From positions 20,017,221-20,081,220 of the forward strand of contig CM034607.1 in assembly GCA_020091685.1 (NCBI GenBank): a stretch of DNA of 64,000 bases, given 5' to 3'. Each line of letters begins with the position of its first letter. Positions within the stretch are counted from its first letter, which is position 1. Positions 11,482 through 25,737 of the stretch are shown here, in pieces. The stretch comes from Lutjanus erythropterus. Its lineage: Eukaryota; Chordata; Actinopteri; Lutjaniformes; Lutjanidae. The notes below the pieces were generated by a model. That model was not told where the DNA came from. It worked only from the letters and a program-made list of their open reading frames with translations, and did no database searches. A program made the position numbers and the translations under genes.

Positions 11482-13924
11482 TTGTGTGTGTGGTGACAAG
11501 CAAACACAGCGGCATTAGTTGACAGTTGTGTGTGTACTGCCATTTTGTCTCCACGGGCGTTCTGTTTCGCGCCGTGCTCCCTGCCGCCCCTCAGAGTCGC
11601 ACATCCCACACCTGTCAGCCCATCCTCAACCCAACTTCAGCTAAGAACCGATCACACTCACGTCATCGGAGTCCGATTGGCTGCTTGTATTTCTCACCAT
11701 GTCCCACTCGCACGAAAAGATCAGGGGAGCACAAAGACGAGGTGTGATGAGGTGTTAAAGAGGATTTGCTTTAAATTAGCATTGCTAATTGACTTTTTCT
11801 GTGAATAGTGAGGAGGAAATCATTTAAAAAACAAAACAAAACACTGTCCTCTGTCAGTAACTGACAGCCTATGTATGGAGTGTATGGGTGTGCTGCATAT
11901 GTAGTAAGGCTGTATTTATAGATAATATTTTTAAAATGTGGAGCAGATTCGTTATATCAAAGTAGGAGGTGGAGAATTTGAAAATCTCAAATTCTCTTGT
12001 CTGTGAGTGGTTGTATCACAAAAGACGAGTTATCAATTTAAATAATTGAACTCAATGACAGAATCTACAATTCTCCCAGTACTTTATTTCTCTCCACCCC
12101 CGCCTACTTGTGGCATCCAGGACATGTCCAAAGAAGAAAAACAACACTTCAAAGATGTCGTAGCTTAGTTTACCAGCCGTTATATCGCACTTGAGATCAT
12201 AGAGACGATTTGCTATCTTCTTTTTAAATAGGAATTTGAACATGTAAATCAGTGCCAAAAAAACAACGATCTGTTTCTCTTTTAAAACATGTAAAAGATT
12301 CTTTGAAACCAATAATGTCAAGCTAAAAGCAACAGGGATTGTCAAAAATATATTTATAATTTATTTAACCGGGAACATCTCATTGAGATACAATATCTCT
12401 TCTGCCAAGGAGTCTTGGTCAAGATGGGCAGCAAAAAACATAAAATGTTTCATATAAAAGTGCAGACAACTAACAGTAACCAAATACAAAACATTTATTG
12501 CAGAAACCAAAATAAGAAATCTACATGGATCAGACACTGAAAATGATCATGGCTCATCATAATAATGAATAAAATGCTTAAATTACATAAAAAGTCAAGG
12601 CATGTTGTTTTAAAATATCACATTGAAACTCAAATTTCAGTTAAACTTTGTTATCAAAAAAGGAATTTCCTTTCCTTTTCCTCCTGTTGTAAAATGTGAA
12701 ATATATTCAAGATATTAATCTTGCTGTTGTAAGGAGTTTCATATTTTTCTATCTACTCATACTTCAGGTGACCAGTGACAAGTCAGTAGTAGTAGCCTGT
12801 TTCCCTCTTCTTAAATGCAAATTGAGCTGTTCTAGTATGTAATAGAAACAGGCAAGTCCGCCATATTCCAATTTCCAAAGTGAGTGACATTCTCTTTTAT
12901 ATTTGTTAAGGTCTTACTGTATGTTGAAGCGCTGGACAAAGGAGCGACAGTTGTGTGGGTAGAAAGAATGAATGGATGGTGTAATGATGAATGCAGTTTG
13001 AATTACATTTATCTGTCCCTTTTCTCTCAATCCTCTTTTCTGCCTTTTTACTTTTCTCTTTTCTCTCATGCAGCTGCCTTCCCTCCTACATTTCTCTCTT
13101 TACCCCCTTTTGTGCAGCAGCACACACACTCCCTGAACAGGATTATACTGTATATTGTCTTTGAAATAATATTTGGGTGTTTATGTCTGCGTTTGCCCTT
13201 GAATGAGTGTGTTGGACATTTGCCTGCATATTTGTGTGTCTGAATGTCTGTGATGATGACTGCTATTGTTTGTGTGTGTGGGTGTGTGTGTGAATACGTG
13301 CTTCGTACGTGTGTGAAAATTAAAGAGTGAGAGCATCGGTTCATGTTTGCGCATGTGCACGTCTGAATGCATGTTTTTCATATTTACTCATTTGTGCATC
13401 TGCATGCGTGTGTGTATGTGTGTGTGTGTGTACTCAGTAGGATTATACAGCAATAGAGGAGCTTAGCAGTGATTTGCCCATCCATTCCAGTCCCTCCCTA
13501 ATCCTGCACTCACACACACATGCATACTTCTTTGTGAGTGTGTGTGTGTGTGTGTGTGTGTGACTAGCAGGGATCTAATGATGTGTGTGGATTAGTAGGT
13601 TTGTGAATGGGATGTGGCTTGGGCTGAAGTAGCACACTACACTGCCAGCAAGTTAACACAGCTCTGGCAGAGGGTTTGTGAGTGAGACAGACAGGGAGAT
13701 GAAGGGGTACTGAAAGTGAAAGATATTTGTGGAGTGTGTAAATGTCCCATGGTTCAGAGGGCACTGCTAACATGATTATGTAATGATTACAAAAGTTTAT
13801 GAATAATAGATTATGAATAGGACATGCGTATGACATGATTAAGATAAGAAGTTGTAATAAGGGCGTGCCGTCGTGAAACCAGCCTCACAGCAAGGGCAGA
13901 ACTTACAGAAATTATTATATACTT
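11482..13924. other. Non-coding stretch with microsatellites and one repeat fragment
   Basis: No gene is supported. TG-rich simple repeats lie near 13260-13295, 13405-13432 and 13538-13561. A short dispersed repeat fragment at 12357-12435 is listed separately. Confidence 0.5.
12357..12435. repeat. Fragment of an ATTTAACC...CATTGAGAT interspersed repeat
   Basis: ATTTATTTAACCGGGAAC, CTCATTGAGATACAATATCT and GGTCAAGATGGGCAGCA follow one another in the arrangement of a common fish dispersed repeat that I recognise from memory. It is truncated, without visible ends. Confidence 0.45.
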
Positions 13925-14650
13925 TTTATACTATATTATAATACAAGACAAAGACAAGATATTTAATGTTCAAACTGATTAACTTAATTGATTTTTTGTT
14001 TGTAAATATACACTTATTCTGAATTTGATGTCTCCAACAAGTTTCAAAAAAGTTGGGACCTGGCATGTTTACCACTGTGTTACATCATCTTTTCTTTTTT
14101 TTTTTTTTATATAACAGTCAGTAAGTGTTTGGGAACTGAGGATACTTAGTGTTGACGTTTTGAAAGTGAAATTCTTTCCCATTCTTGCTTGATACGCGAC
14201 TTCAGGTGCTCAACAGTCCTGGGTCTTTGTTGTTGTGTTTTGCGCTTTTCAGTGCGTGGCGAGTCTGGACTGCAGACAGGTCAGTCTGGTGCTCAAACTC
14301 TTTTACTATGACGCCACGCTGGTGTAACACATGCAGGGTATTTCTTGGCATTGTGTAGCTGAAATAAGCAGTATCTGAAGAAGACGTCTGATGGCAGCAT
14401 ATGTTGCTCTAAATCCTGTACCTTTCAGCATCAGTGGTGTTCAGTTCTGCATGATACCAAGCTGGTAGCGATCTGGATGATCCTTCTCCTCTTTAGGCTG
14501 GAGGTCACAATGTCCATGATTTCCAAAAACAATCTGAAATGTGGACTCATCAGACAACAGCACCACTTTCCCTCAGTCCATCTCAGAGGAGCTCAGGCCC
14601 AGTAAAGTCAGCCGTGTTTCTGGATGTTGTTGATATAAAGCTTTCGCTTT
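13925..14650 (-). mobile_element. Degraded Tc1-like transposon, transposase remnant on minus strand
   Basis: On the minus strand, pieces of a Tc1/mariner-type DDE transposase can be read in shifting frames. SDESTFQIVFGNHGH lies near 14525-14560. It is followed towards lower coordinates by RTVEHLKSRIKQEWERISL near 14165-14225 and SSVPKHLLTVI near 14115-14150, in the order expected for the C-terminal half of the protein. Frameshifts and stops interrupt every piece, so it is a pseudogene. Non-coding end sequence AAAGACAAGATATTTAATGT lies near 13950. The other half of the element is missing beyond about 14650. Confidence 0.7.
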
Positions 14651-15467
14651 GTAAAGTCGGCGGCTTCTTTATTACAAATGCTAAATGTGTATTTATGATA
14701 CATTTAGGATATTTGGATAGATTTAAAATGCTGACTTTCATACCACAATACTTGTGGATGATAACAGTAATATTTCTAATCTACATTTAATTTATAATTT
14801 AAATTTAGTAAGTATTATATCTACTTTACCTGTCCTACATTTAGTGCCATGATTACCCATGACTTGTTTTGAGAGACTCAACAAGAAATAAATATTTTTG
14901 ATGAATATTTTTGTTTGATTTAGTTGGGTAATTAACTGACGGATTTCTTCTGCTTGTAAAACTGCACTTATTTTGAGTTTTATGTTCTTGTAAAGCTACT
15001 GAGATGAAACAAGTGGTACATATTTAATGACTGCATAAATGCATCAGAAAAAAAGATTAAAAGGCAAATTCTTGATGGAGACTCTGATGGGACTTTGATG
15101 GGAACACACTGAACAGCACACTAATATGGTTTACCACTGCCACCTACTGGCCATTCATGGTATTGCTGGTTGACATATAATAAACTATATAGGCTACTGG
15201 ATTGGACTGGAAGAAACACTGTTATTTTATTATTACCATTAGTTTAATATTATTAGTTAAAACATTTGAACATGCTCGTATGACCCATATCAATTATCCA
15301 GTATAAAGTAGTAATAAGGGTTACAACAGTACATTTGGTGGCACATTTGGTCTCCCCTTCAGGAATTGCTTTTGAGATATTTTTCTCCACCCTTGCCTCA
15401 CAGTGATCATATGTGTGTGTGTTTGGTGTGTGACCATTAGATGGCTCTGCACCTGCTGTCTCACAAG

Positions 15468-15469
<2 letters not shown>

Positions 15470-15529
<60 letters not shown>
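15470..15529 (+). repeat. (AC)30 microsatellite
   Basis: Sixty bases of alternating A and C read directly: the longest pure dinucleotide tract I see in the window, and a likely polymorphic marker. Confidence 0.95.
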
Positions 15530-15534
<5 letters not shown>

Positions 15535-18500
15535 AGACAGATGGAAAGACATGGATAAACAAGAGAGCTGAGACTTTCACCGACAGAGACGAAAGGAGGG
15601 ATGGATGGGTAAAGAGAGTGTAGGAAAGGGGTGGTGGTGGGGGGGTTTACTGTTGTCATAACCACAGTGTGTGTGTGAAGTTTGCGGGGGCGATGGAGAG
15701 AGCGGGAGAGTCAGTATGTGTGGGTGAGAGAGAGAGAGAGAGCAGTGAAGTCTGTGATATGTATATAGGTGTGTGTGTATATATAGAAGCTTTTCATCAG
15801 TTTCCTTAGTGACTGGCTCTGACTGAGACTGTTCTTCACTCTGCCGCCGAAAGACAGAAGAAATGAAAGAGGAAGCGAACAGAGCTGTATTTGCTGAGGA
15901 ATATTTTACTGCATTTAGCATTACACTGACGTCTATTATGAGGTGATAATTGACTGAGTAAGTTGTGAAGAAGCCATTGCCTTTATCTTGATTTAAACTT
16001 TGACTTAAAAGCTGAATAAGTGCGATTTCTCAGTTGCACTTTCTAAGTAAAACATTTAAACTCTTTGTAAAGCAATAATAAATGTGTTCTGAGTTTGTCA
16101 CACCACAGAAATGTGTGCTGATTACGTAAAATTAGGTCTCAAGATCATGGAAAAATTAGTTGTTCTGGGGGTGTGGCCGCTTCACTAAAATATCAAATAC
16201 TAATACGACCTGAAAGATTGACGCTCCATCTAGGAGGTAATTTGGTGTCGTTTGCGAGTCTGTTCATGGGACTGTGGCCCCATTTCATCACTGAACCATA
16301 TTTTAGGTTCGCCCAAAAGATCCTGAACACAGAAAACAGTTCCACTGTGTTTTCTAACATGCATGATGTGTTTAGCAAAAAAACATGAATTTCCTACCTG
16401 TCCAACAGAAAACAGGCCGACTAAGCTTCGCTCTTCACTCCCATCCTCTCCTTCAATGCTCGCCAGCGGGTAAAGGCCAATCTCAGATTCACTCAGTCTG
16501 GAATGAGCTTTGTTAGTCATTTCTGCAGCTTCCTCTTGAATGTGTGTTTACAAGAGAGGGAGAAAGAAAGAGAGTGAATTAAGAGAGCAAGACAGCGTTA
16601 GTGTGAACAAAACCATGAATGGCAGGAATAAAATTTTCTGATTATTTCACAGCAATTACATGCTAAAGCACAAATAAACATACCCACACCTCTGCGCAAT
16701 GCCGGGTTTTATGTGAATGCAGCCGAAGCGATCCTCAGTCTGCTCTGCCTGTGTGTGTGTGTGTGTGTGTGTGGGGATACATCTCTCTCTGCAGCTCTCA
16801 CAGACAGAGAGCAAAGGAAAGAGTCAGAGAATGCAAGGTAACGGTTGTTTCCTACGACCTCAAGACCTTCACGCTCCTTTACTGGGGGCTTCAGACCCAC
16901 CAGCCAAAGGTTGACACCCAGAAACACCCCGAAAACAGAGAAGAAAATACAGACAGAAGGCAGGGTCTCTGTAGATAGAGGCATTGCCACACACTTTCAG
17001 TAGTTCATATGTTGTTTGACAAAATTCAACAGGCAGGTCACTTCAGTGAAGACATTACAAGATTTGTTTTCATTTATTTTTCCTGGTCAAGGGTCAGCAA
17101 TATAGCTCATGTTTGCTATAAGAAAATAATTTCAATATTTTTTGTTAATCAAAAACATAGTAGAGTTCGGGTTATCTGCTTTCTAAAACACTTTACAAGC
17201 TCCCCATGTAATTCACAAGATCCAGCTCTATAAAATAGCTAAGAGACCTTAGTGATTTCATGTAACACATAAAATCCATCAGTCATAGAGAGGAGATGTA
17301 AATTGTGAGGAGCTGACAGGTTTATGAAAAGATTTTTAAGCTCAGGGACAGTAAAATGTGGAGGAGTGACACTTGATATAAGCAAGTTACAATCAAGTGG
17401 TGATATTCTAGATATAAAATGTTCTCCAGCTGTTACTAACATCTAACCAAAACAGGTTTCCTGTTCAAAATGGTTAGATGATGCAGGAAAATGCGAAGAA
17501 ACTGGATATTTATATGGGTCTAGAGTTTGGGTTGGAGGGAGGGCAGAGGCTTGTGTGTTTTCAGAAATGATTGAAGGCCGTTGATATGTTGCCTCCTTAG
17601 CTGGACCGAGGAGGTTTTAGATGTAGAGACGGACCAGCCGGACAAAGACATTACAGAGACAGAACAAAAATCGCCATTCAACAACTGTGAAAATTTCTCA
17701 TAATTGATTCTCTCTTTTCTCAATTCTTGGTGCTTGTTCTGCGCCGCCACTTTCTCCCTTTTCTCTGTCTCACACTGTTTTCACTTGGCAGCAGATTGTA
17801 AACAAACCCACACAAATGAATTATGATTAAATGCCGAGAGGCTTCAATTATCTGCCAAGGCAACAGGTGAGTCTTACTGTTCCGTTGAGGTCAACTCACA
17901 TAACAGAAACTACCACGAAGTAGAAACAGTCTAGTTTTCTCTCCGTCTCTGAGACTCGGCCTTCTGTCTGTGTCTTCTGCTTATGTGCTCATTGAATCTC
18001 TCTAGCTGAATGGCTTTTCTTTGCTTTCATCCCTCTTGTTCTGTCTCTATGTCCTTCTCTCTTACTTAAAGATATGCCATTTTTCATTTTCTTTTATAAC
18101 TAGTGACAAGACAGTGCAGCAGTAGTTTGTTTGCAACATGATTAACTGTTTATTAACTGATTACGCACACTTTGATAATGTTTTTCCAATAGTTCACTTA
18201 AAACCCCCGAATTTCTCAAAGTTAAATGGTTTAATTTCAAAACAGGAAGGAAATTTTGCGATTCGTGGGCCAGCGGTATAGTAAATCAGGAACCATATCT
18301 TTAAAATAAGCAACAGCAACTAACAACAGACAGAAAACAGAACAGTGCCTACAGAAAGTGCACAGAAAACTGCACAAACACAAAGTGCAAGAAAATAATC
18401 ATCATCGACATCATGCAGTACCTTACTTGATTGACACGTGTAAAAAAAAATGAATGTAAAACATCAAACCTCTTACTGCTTATCACTAAAAATGCCTTCC

Positions 18501-18807
18501 AAAATGAAATTAAAAAAAAGCACAAAGAACTCTCAGATTATCACGTTTCAGTCCTCTTTCCCTGCCGAGCTTCTCTGGACACATTTTGTGTGTTCTTTTA
18601 CTTCTCTTCACCACATTAAAGGCAAACTTTGAACCGTCTCCTGTGGCCCTGCAATAGTTAAAGACTCCATGAATATCCAGTGTTGAACCACCAGGATTGA
18701 TATCAAGCTGACAGGAAGACCAACCAACACAAACAGGATGTGTTTTTAGTGCATGTTTAGACCCATTGAGTCTTGTGGGAATCATTACAATTCTGTACAA
18801 TTCTTCT

Positions 18808-18810
<3 letters not shown>

Positions 18811-18853
<43 letters not shown>
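18811..18853 (+). repeat. (TG)n microsatellite, about 43 bp
   Basis: Uninterrupted alternating T and G, read directly. Confidence 0.95.
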
Positions 18854-18855
<2 letters not shown>

Positions 18856-20332
18856 ACATCTTACGAGTGAGTGCTCACTTCTTCCCTGTGCGTGCTACAT
18901 CTCTTAGCATTGAGGAGCATATTTCATCTATATTTACTTCCAAATGGTCTTTTAACTAGGTCAGCTAACTAACGGAAATAGACTGCTGTACACTGTCAGT
19001 GAGGTGATCAGTCCTGACATCTAGTGGTCGAAAGGAGGAAGTGCAGCCCTGTTGAGTCTGAGCCATAGACTGTATGATCTGAGCATATCACCCACTGTAT
19101 ATCATGCAAAAGAGGGAAATAGGCTACAGTAGATAGTGACTCTGATGTTGCCTGTGTATTTGAGTCTGTAAACACATAGGAGTGTGTTTGTATCATGTGA
19201 GAGTGGTTGTATGTAGTGTATGTACCTGTATATGTCTATATCTGTCTTTATGTATGAACATAATTATTCCAAATTGGGAAATTCTTGTGTTACAGCAGCT
19301 GGTTATCTAGAAATCGCATGGAAACAATAAACACAAAAGAGAGGAATATATTTATATATATGATGTTTCAAGCAAAATCATTTGAACGATGACAAACGTT
19401 GTTAAAAATAAATATTAATTATAGTGATGAAATAAAAAAATGATACAAACAAATAATTAAACATTGATTTATACATGTAGGATGTTTGCACTGGGAACTG
19501 CTATGATTGCTGGAACTTGCGGGAAGCTATGATGATTGTTCCTGGAGTGACTGAATACACTCCAGACATAGCAGAATATGAAATATTTTATAATATATAC
19601 ATGCACGTTTGCAAAGTTGAAAGGTTTGTTTTTTGATTGAAAATGCAACAAGGTAGCGTAACAGTAGCGTAGGCAGTGTGCAAAACAGCTATGACAAGTT
19701 ATTGAAACAGCAAAACAGAAACTAGAAAGCCCTGATCCTGAAACCATTTGTCAATGAATCAAATTCATATTAATGAAGCAAAAATGCCAAACATTCTCTG
19801 CTTCCAGCTTCTCGAATGTCAGGATTTGCTGCCTTTCTTCTGTTTCATATCATCTCAAACAGAATATCTGGTTGTTAGACTGTTTGTTGGATCAAAGACA
19901 CTACCTAGAACACATCACCATGGGCTCTGGGGAATTGTGATTGACATTTTATAGGTCACAATTAATCAATAAATTGAGATAAAAAAGGACAGATTAATCG
20001 TATTTTCAGCCCTGGATACATGCATATCTGTGCATGTGCATGAGTCGTCCATGTGTCACTCTTTCATGTACTCTCTCTTTTGCTCTAATCTCTACTGCTC
20101 ACTCACTCACTCCCTTCCTCCCTCCCTCCCACCCTCCCCTCTTTATCTCTCCCACACTCCCCCTCTCTGCCCTTCTCACTGAAACAACCTCCCACCCGCT
20201 CCCCCTCTCCTCTCTGTCGTTCTCTTTCGCTGCTTGTAAGCGGTCTCTGGGCGTGCAGCCAGCTGGCGTGTGTGTGTTTTTTGAATGAATACCTGATGAA
20301 GTTGGCCGAGCGAACCGTGGGAGGGGCCCTGA

Positions 20333-20466
20333 GTGTGTGTGTGTGTGTGTGAGTGTGTGTGTAGGGCAGACAGTGTGAGAGCTCTGGCTCGCATTCAGCC
20401 CCTTGCATAATACACGTTGGAGCTCTGCATGCGGGACTCCCTCCCTGTGGGCGTGTGCAAGTACCA

Positions 20467-20504
<38 letters not shown>

Positions 20505-20597
20505 AAATCACCTGAGTGCTGTGTATCAGTGGTAGTGAGGGAGCTTCCTGCCTCGCTGTCAAGATTGAGGAGTGTGTGTGTGTGTGTGTGTGTGTGT
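20333..20597 (+). repeat. Three (TG)n tracts in a row
   Basis: TG repeats at about 20333-20362, 20470-20502 and 20572-20597, just upstream of the candidate atxn1 5' exon. Confidence 0.9.
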
Positions 20598-20667
20598 TTG
20601 GGGGGGGGTGAGAAAGGCCGGGAGCAGTTTGTAGCACAAGTACGCTGAATCTGCTCGGGATTTTCAG

Positions 20668-20808
20668 CTCGAGGGGGGGGAGAAAGGGAGACAGAAAGAG
20701 ACTGAGGGTGCTGTAGAAGGGACAGAAGAGAGGAGGAGAAGAGGAGAGAAGTTAAGGGAGGAAAGGAATGAGAGCATGCTGCAGAAGTGGGCTACTCCTG
20801 CTACCCTG
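20668..20808 (+). other. atxn1: Candidate non-coding 5' exon of atxn1
   Basis: A purine-rich segment ends at CTACCCTG followed by a strong splice donor GTAAGTA at 20809. Its left edge is uncertain: a TTTTCAG at 20661-20667 could be an acceptor, or transcription could start nearby. Two ATGs lie near its end (20768 and 20776). If it is joined to the acceptor before 30734, both frames stay open across the junction. The 20776 frame runs straight into the uORF at 30773 and ends at 30886. The 20768 frame gives a 27-codon peptide ending at the TGA at 30774-30776. Mammalian ATXN1 is known to have several untranslated 5' exons, which fits. This is inference without transcript data. Confidence 0.4.
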
Positions 20809-22349
20809 GTAAGTACTTCACACAGTTTTGCGCTCTGAATGGAGTGTGTGTGGGAAGAGAGGGAGAGAGTGTGTGTGTTTGTATGTGTATGTGTGTGTCC
20901 CGAATGCTTGTCTTGTTGTATCACAGTATGTCATTTGTAAGTGCGTACTGCGTCTGCCCTAGTTTTTCCTACGTCGCTTGTTTCTCCCATTCGGCCGTCG
21001 TCTTGAAGTGTTTCCCCTCCCTGCTTCTCTTCATTTCTCCCATTCCTCTCTTTCCATTGGTTCTTTCCTTTCTCAGGCTCTCCCTGACTGTCTGTCTGTC
21101 TGTCTACCCCCCCCTCCCCACCCCTCTCCAACCACAACCTCAGGGTTGTCGAGGGGTGAGAAAGTGCAAGTCATGCAACGCTGCTTAAGTGTTTGTTTTC
21201 TGAGAGAGACTCTCTTTTTTTTCTCACAGTCATTTGTTTCTCTCCATCTCCGTCTCTCTTTGTTTGTGTAACTCTTAACCACTCTTTCCCTCTTCGCTCT
21301 TTGCTTCTCTATTTCCCCGTCACCCCCTCCTCCTCCCCCTGCTCCTCTAACTCTCTCTGTCTCCATCTGTCCTCCATTACTCCCTCACTATCTGACCATA
21401 CTCCCATGTGTGTGTGTGTTTGTTGTTGTTTGTGTGTAATCACTAGTGGTGGAGAGTGGCAGCCTTGTCAGAGTTCCCAGTCTGGCATGGATCCCTGTGA
21501 TGTGCACACACACACACACACATGCATGCACATATGCAAACACGTACACACACCCACACTAATGAAAAACCACATAGGCAAAAAGCTACAGAGGGACACG
21601 GAGGAAGAAATAGAGAAGTGGAGAGAGACAGAGAAGTATAAGCCTGCAGCAACACTGTACTTTCCAGTAGAACTATATTTAGCAGTGAGATAACACATCA
21701 CGTTGGACTTATCGCTTTGATCATGATTATGATTATGACTGGGCAATCACACACACACACACACACAGACTCAAATACAACTGACATATGCAGCCTGCAC
21801 ACACCATTATATTAATGTAGCTTTTATCTTCACGCCTCTGCAGACAAAGTAGTGACATGTAGGTTACTTGATGGCAAAACAACACAAAGTTAATATTTTG
21901 TTTAATTATCAAATATATCATATTCTTAAACAATATCCTTGATGAGCAAATATTCATTGTGTTATTTTTGTGCAACACTAACACACACTTCAAGGACCCC
22001 TAACCAGCCACAGTACCTTTCCTGCTCACTATAAGTGTCATGGCTGAACCTTGATGTAATAAGCCATTTTTAAAGCCAATGCATTGTTCTACTTAACATC
22101 CTGAGTTGCAATGCAAAGTTGAATGGAGATTCTTGTTTTAAGGGAAGTTTAAGTGGATTTTGTTTCTGGAGCGGACATACCAGCATATAATTATAGATCA
22201 TTCTGGTGCTGCTAAAAAGCTGAATGCAGAAGAGTTGATAGCATCAACAAAAGCTACAGGAACAAAACCTGCATTCATTAAATGGAAAAGTAATGTCATT
22301 GTTGCAAATATTTTTGGTTTTGATTCAGTCAGAGGCAGGAATGTTGTAT

Positions 22350-23150
22350 AATAATGATGCAACCCGTTTTCATCCCAGGTCATCAAATAACAACATATTT
22401 GTCACATCCCTTAGGGTCTCATACTGATGCACAAATTACCCTTTAGCGTCTGTATGAGATGCTGCCAGGAAGCTTTTAATACGTGGTTAACATTTTGAAA
22501 CAATCAGAGTTTGGTTAGAGTTATGCCTCTAAACGCATTCTCCTAGCTTTCATTGTTAAAACTGCATGGGAACAGTTAGAGAGTTTAAAACAAACCTGCA
22601 CTGAAGAACCAGTCCAAAGTGTTCGGGGTAGCCCTTCAAACTGGGGAGGTGGCATGCAGAAGTCATGTGCCTACCACTGAGAAGAAATTGCGGGAGCGTG
22701 TCATGTCTGGTAGGGTGTGTCCATAAAAAATTTGTAAGGGGTTTAGGTTTGTTGGTGGTCGTTTTCGCTGCTTTTCAAGCACCTATATTACATTTAGAAA
22801 TCCCAGATGATTGTAGCTCTTCATCGCTGATCGCTAGTCTTCAGGTATCACAAGACTAGGTCTAGGCAACAAAACTACTTGGTTAGGTTTAGGGAAAGAT
22901 TATGGTTTGGGTTAAAATAAGTACATTAGAGTCTGTGAGGTAAGTTAGCTAAGACACGTGTTGCACGTAACTTTCTGTAAGTTCAAAACTTAAGGTAAAG
23001 TTGACTTTTGGTTTCCTCCTGAGTTTAACTTTCACTCTTAATAGCACTTCCCCTGATATAAATGGATTTACATTGGAGTTACATGAAAGCCCGCTGCATC
23101 TCATACAGATACACAAGATACCTCTTAGTGTGTCATGACAGAACATTTGT
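22350..23150. repeat. Degraded interspersed repeat
   Basis: Contains GGTTAGGTTTAGGGAAAGAT followed by TATGGTTTGGGTTAAAATAA (about 22881-22920) and, near both edges, related phrases CTCATACTGATGCACAAATT (22420) and CTCATACAGATACACAAGAT (23100). I recognise these as parts of an abundant fish repeat. Exact ends and class are unclear. Confidence 0.4.
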
Positions 23151-23309
23151 GTTTGACAAGAACTGGCTATAATATCTCATTGTGTTCCTAAGAATATACT
23201 GTATAGAGGCTTCTGAGGCAGATACAGTAAATTCTTTAAATATATTTACTCTTAATATTTCACTAAGTTGAAAAGAAACTTAAACCTTCAAACCCAAAGT
23301 GTATCTTTT

Positions 23310-23907
23310 AGGGCAGGTTCACATCTGGTCCAGTCCGATTCCTGAATCAAACCAAGGATCATACATTGTTTAAATTTTAAAGATGGTCTGGTTTGCGTTC
23401 ACAAAGGCAAAGCTGAAACAGTCCAGAAAATTGTAAACACAAGTCATGTGACAGAAAAGTTGTTTAATTATTGGTCATAAACTGGTAAAAAGACATTAAA
23501 TGGCCCTGAATATTCTACATCATGGTTGCTTTGGAGAGCATATCAGCAGACTTTAGAGGACCACGCTATATGAACATCTTGTAAGACAGCGGGTAATTTA
23601 ATAGTGCAGGCATTTCCCAGCCTTGTTACTAACTCGCCAGTCCCCAAACAGGAAGAGAAAACATTTTAACCAGTGAAATGATACAGACAACAATATGCTT
23701 CATGATTGGTTCGAATGGTCTTCACGTCAGAAATAAACGGCTCCAGAGTTCACTTGACAGTGGTCCAAGACCACGCCTTCAAGGCATTCTAGAGAGTGGC
23801 TGTTTGGCCCAGCGCTAATACCGACCCAAATGAACCCAGCCAAGGGGGTAAACACTCCAGGGTTCAGTTCAGCTGGACTAAACAAGGCCGATGTGAACCC
23901 GTCCTTA
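23310..23907. mobile_element. Non-autonomous DNA transposon with GGTTCACATC ends
   Basis: The left end TTAGGGCAGGTTCACATC and the reverse complement of the right end, CTAAGGACGGGTTCACATC, match with few differences, giving imperfect terminal inverted repeats about 600 bp apart. The interior is non-coding. I could not find a clean target duplication, so the superfamily is open. Confidence 0.6.
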
Positions 23908-25737
23908 GATTTGTTCGAATTTGATATTCTGTGTTGTCTGTTCAGTGAAGTTTAAAAAAAGTGAAACCCAGTGTTTGTGTCTTTGAATGTCTGTTGTAAA
24001 TTGTTTGCAAATGACCAGAGTTTACAGCATTATTGGCCATACTACTGCAGCACTGGCGCCATAACCACAAAGCACTCCATAATAGCCTGAGTAAACTATA
24101 AGCGTTTATAAATTATAGATTGTCATATACACAAGAGAGTATGGCTTAATGTGTGTTACTGTAACATGTCATTCTTATACATAATGTACACATGAAAGAT
24201 CTGTTTAATTGTGTCTCACTGCAGGGTTTTAATCACCAACATCAGACAGAATGAGTACTTTACAAATCATTCTTAAAGCCATATGTTTGCTGTTACCACA
24301 TACAGCTGCAGCACATACTGGACCTGATTTTAAATACGTGAAAGAAAGAAATAGAAGTATACTGTATGTACATGTGTGTGTGTGTGTGTGTGGGTGTGTG
24401 CATTAGAGTGTGAAAGAAAGAGTGGGTGACATATACACACCTCCTCTGTTTTGACCGTAGAAGGACAATAGTATAGTGCACGAGTGAATGATTCAGGTTA
24501 CTGACTCACACACACACAGACTTTGGTAAGGTGGATCATTGTGTTTGTGAATGTGTGTGTGTGTGAGAGAGAGAGAGACTAAAGCACATGGAGGACAGAT
24601 GGCTTAGGTTACAGGTCATCTGATATCCACGCACACATTCACACACAGACACACACACACACACACACGCTGCAAACTCAGCAAGATTCAGGTGACATAG
24701 CTTTTCACTGAATGTGTGTTTGAGTGTCAGTTTCAGTGAAGCAATACTCTCTCTTTTTGCAATGTAGGTCAGTTGAGCTCGCCGCTCCCATGCGTCCCAA
24801 GCCTTTCCTCGCTCTCATCCCCACCGTTCCTGTCTTCCTCACTTTCCTGCCTCTCTTTATCCCTCCCTCAAATCCCTTTTTCGATCCTTGCTGTGCTCTT
24901 CTTTCATTAATTGTTGCTGTATAGTTTTTTTTTTTGTTCAAAATACCAAAGTTTCCCAACTAGTGTGCTGCGGAAGGGTTAATAAGGAGGGAACATAGCC
25001 CACAGCGGAGTCTCAGCTGAGGAGTTTTCAGTGAGAATGAATCTTTCTCTCTACTTTCATTCCCTCTTCTCCCTCACTCTCAGCACAGTCCTTTTCTGTT
25101 CTTTATCTGTCTTTCACACTGCAGGACAAAGTGAAATGAAAAGCACCCAAGTTTGAAAGTTCAAGTTTGTTTTTGTGTATATATCTGATGATCTGCTTCT
25201 GCAGTATTTTGGTTTAAGCTGTTCTAATCAAGATTTTCACATTAACATTTTCACGTTTGCATCTTTCACCTCATTTTCTGTTTTGTTTTGTTTTTTTCAT
25301 TCTGCAACTTAACTGTTTTAGTTCACTCTCACCTCTTATCAGTGTCCACATACAGCAGGCAGCTGTTTTCAGAAAAAAAAGTTATAAAATGCCACTCTTG
25401 CTACTCATCCAAAACCAAACAGCTGACAGACAAAGTTAGCAAGAGACTAAGACTAACTGATGAACCTAATGGAGCATTTAGCAGCTAAAGAGCTACATAT
25501 TTCCTTTAGGAATTGGTGGTGATATAAAGAGAGCAAGGTGAATATGTATATATGTATAGCTTGGTACATATTGTTCATAGTATTTACCATTCATTTTGTA
25601 TATTATAATTTTGTGTATTATAGAGAATTCTGATAATCATCTCACTGTCTGAGATAACCTTTAGCAATGTTAGCTAGCTAGCATCATAATCTTAATTCAA
25701 ATTAGGCAGAAATGAAATAAATCTCCCCCAAAACATC

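Larger units (their letters stand above)
14651..20667. other. Non-coding stretch with microsatellites
   Basis: No gene is supported over this 6 kb. It carries the long (AC)n at 15470-15529, a (TG)n at 18811-18853, and TG runs and pyrimidine-rich sequence at 20100-20600. Open frames are short or low complexity. Confidence 0.5.

Noticed and set aside
24724..24924. 66-codon frame after a TGTAG acceptor-like site as an extra atxn1 exon
   Set aside because: No donor of good strength follows and the sequence is pyrimidine-rich without conserved features.
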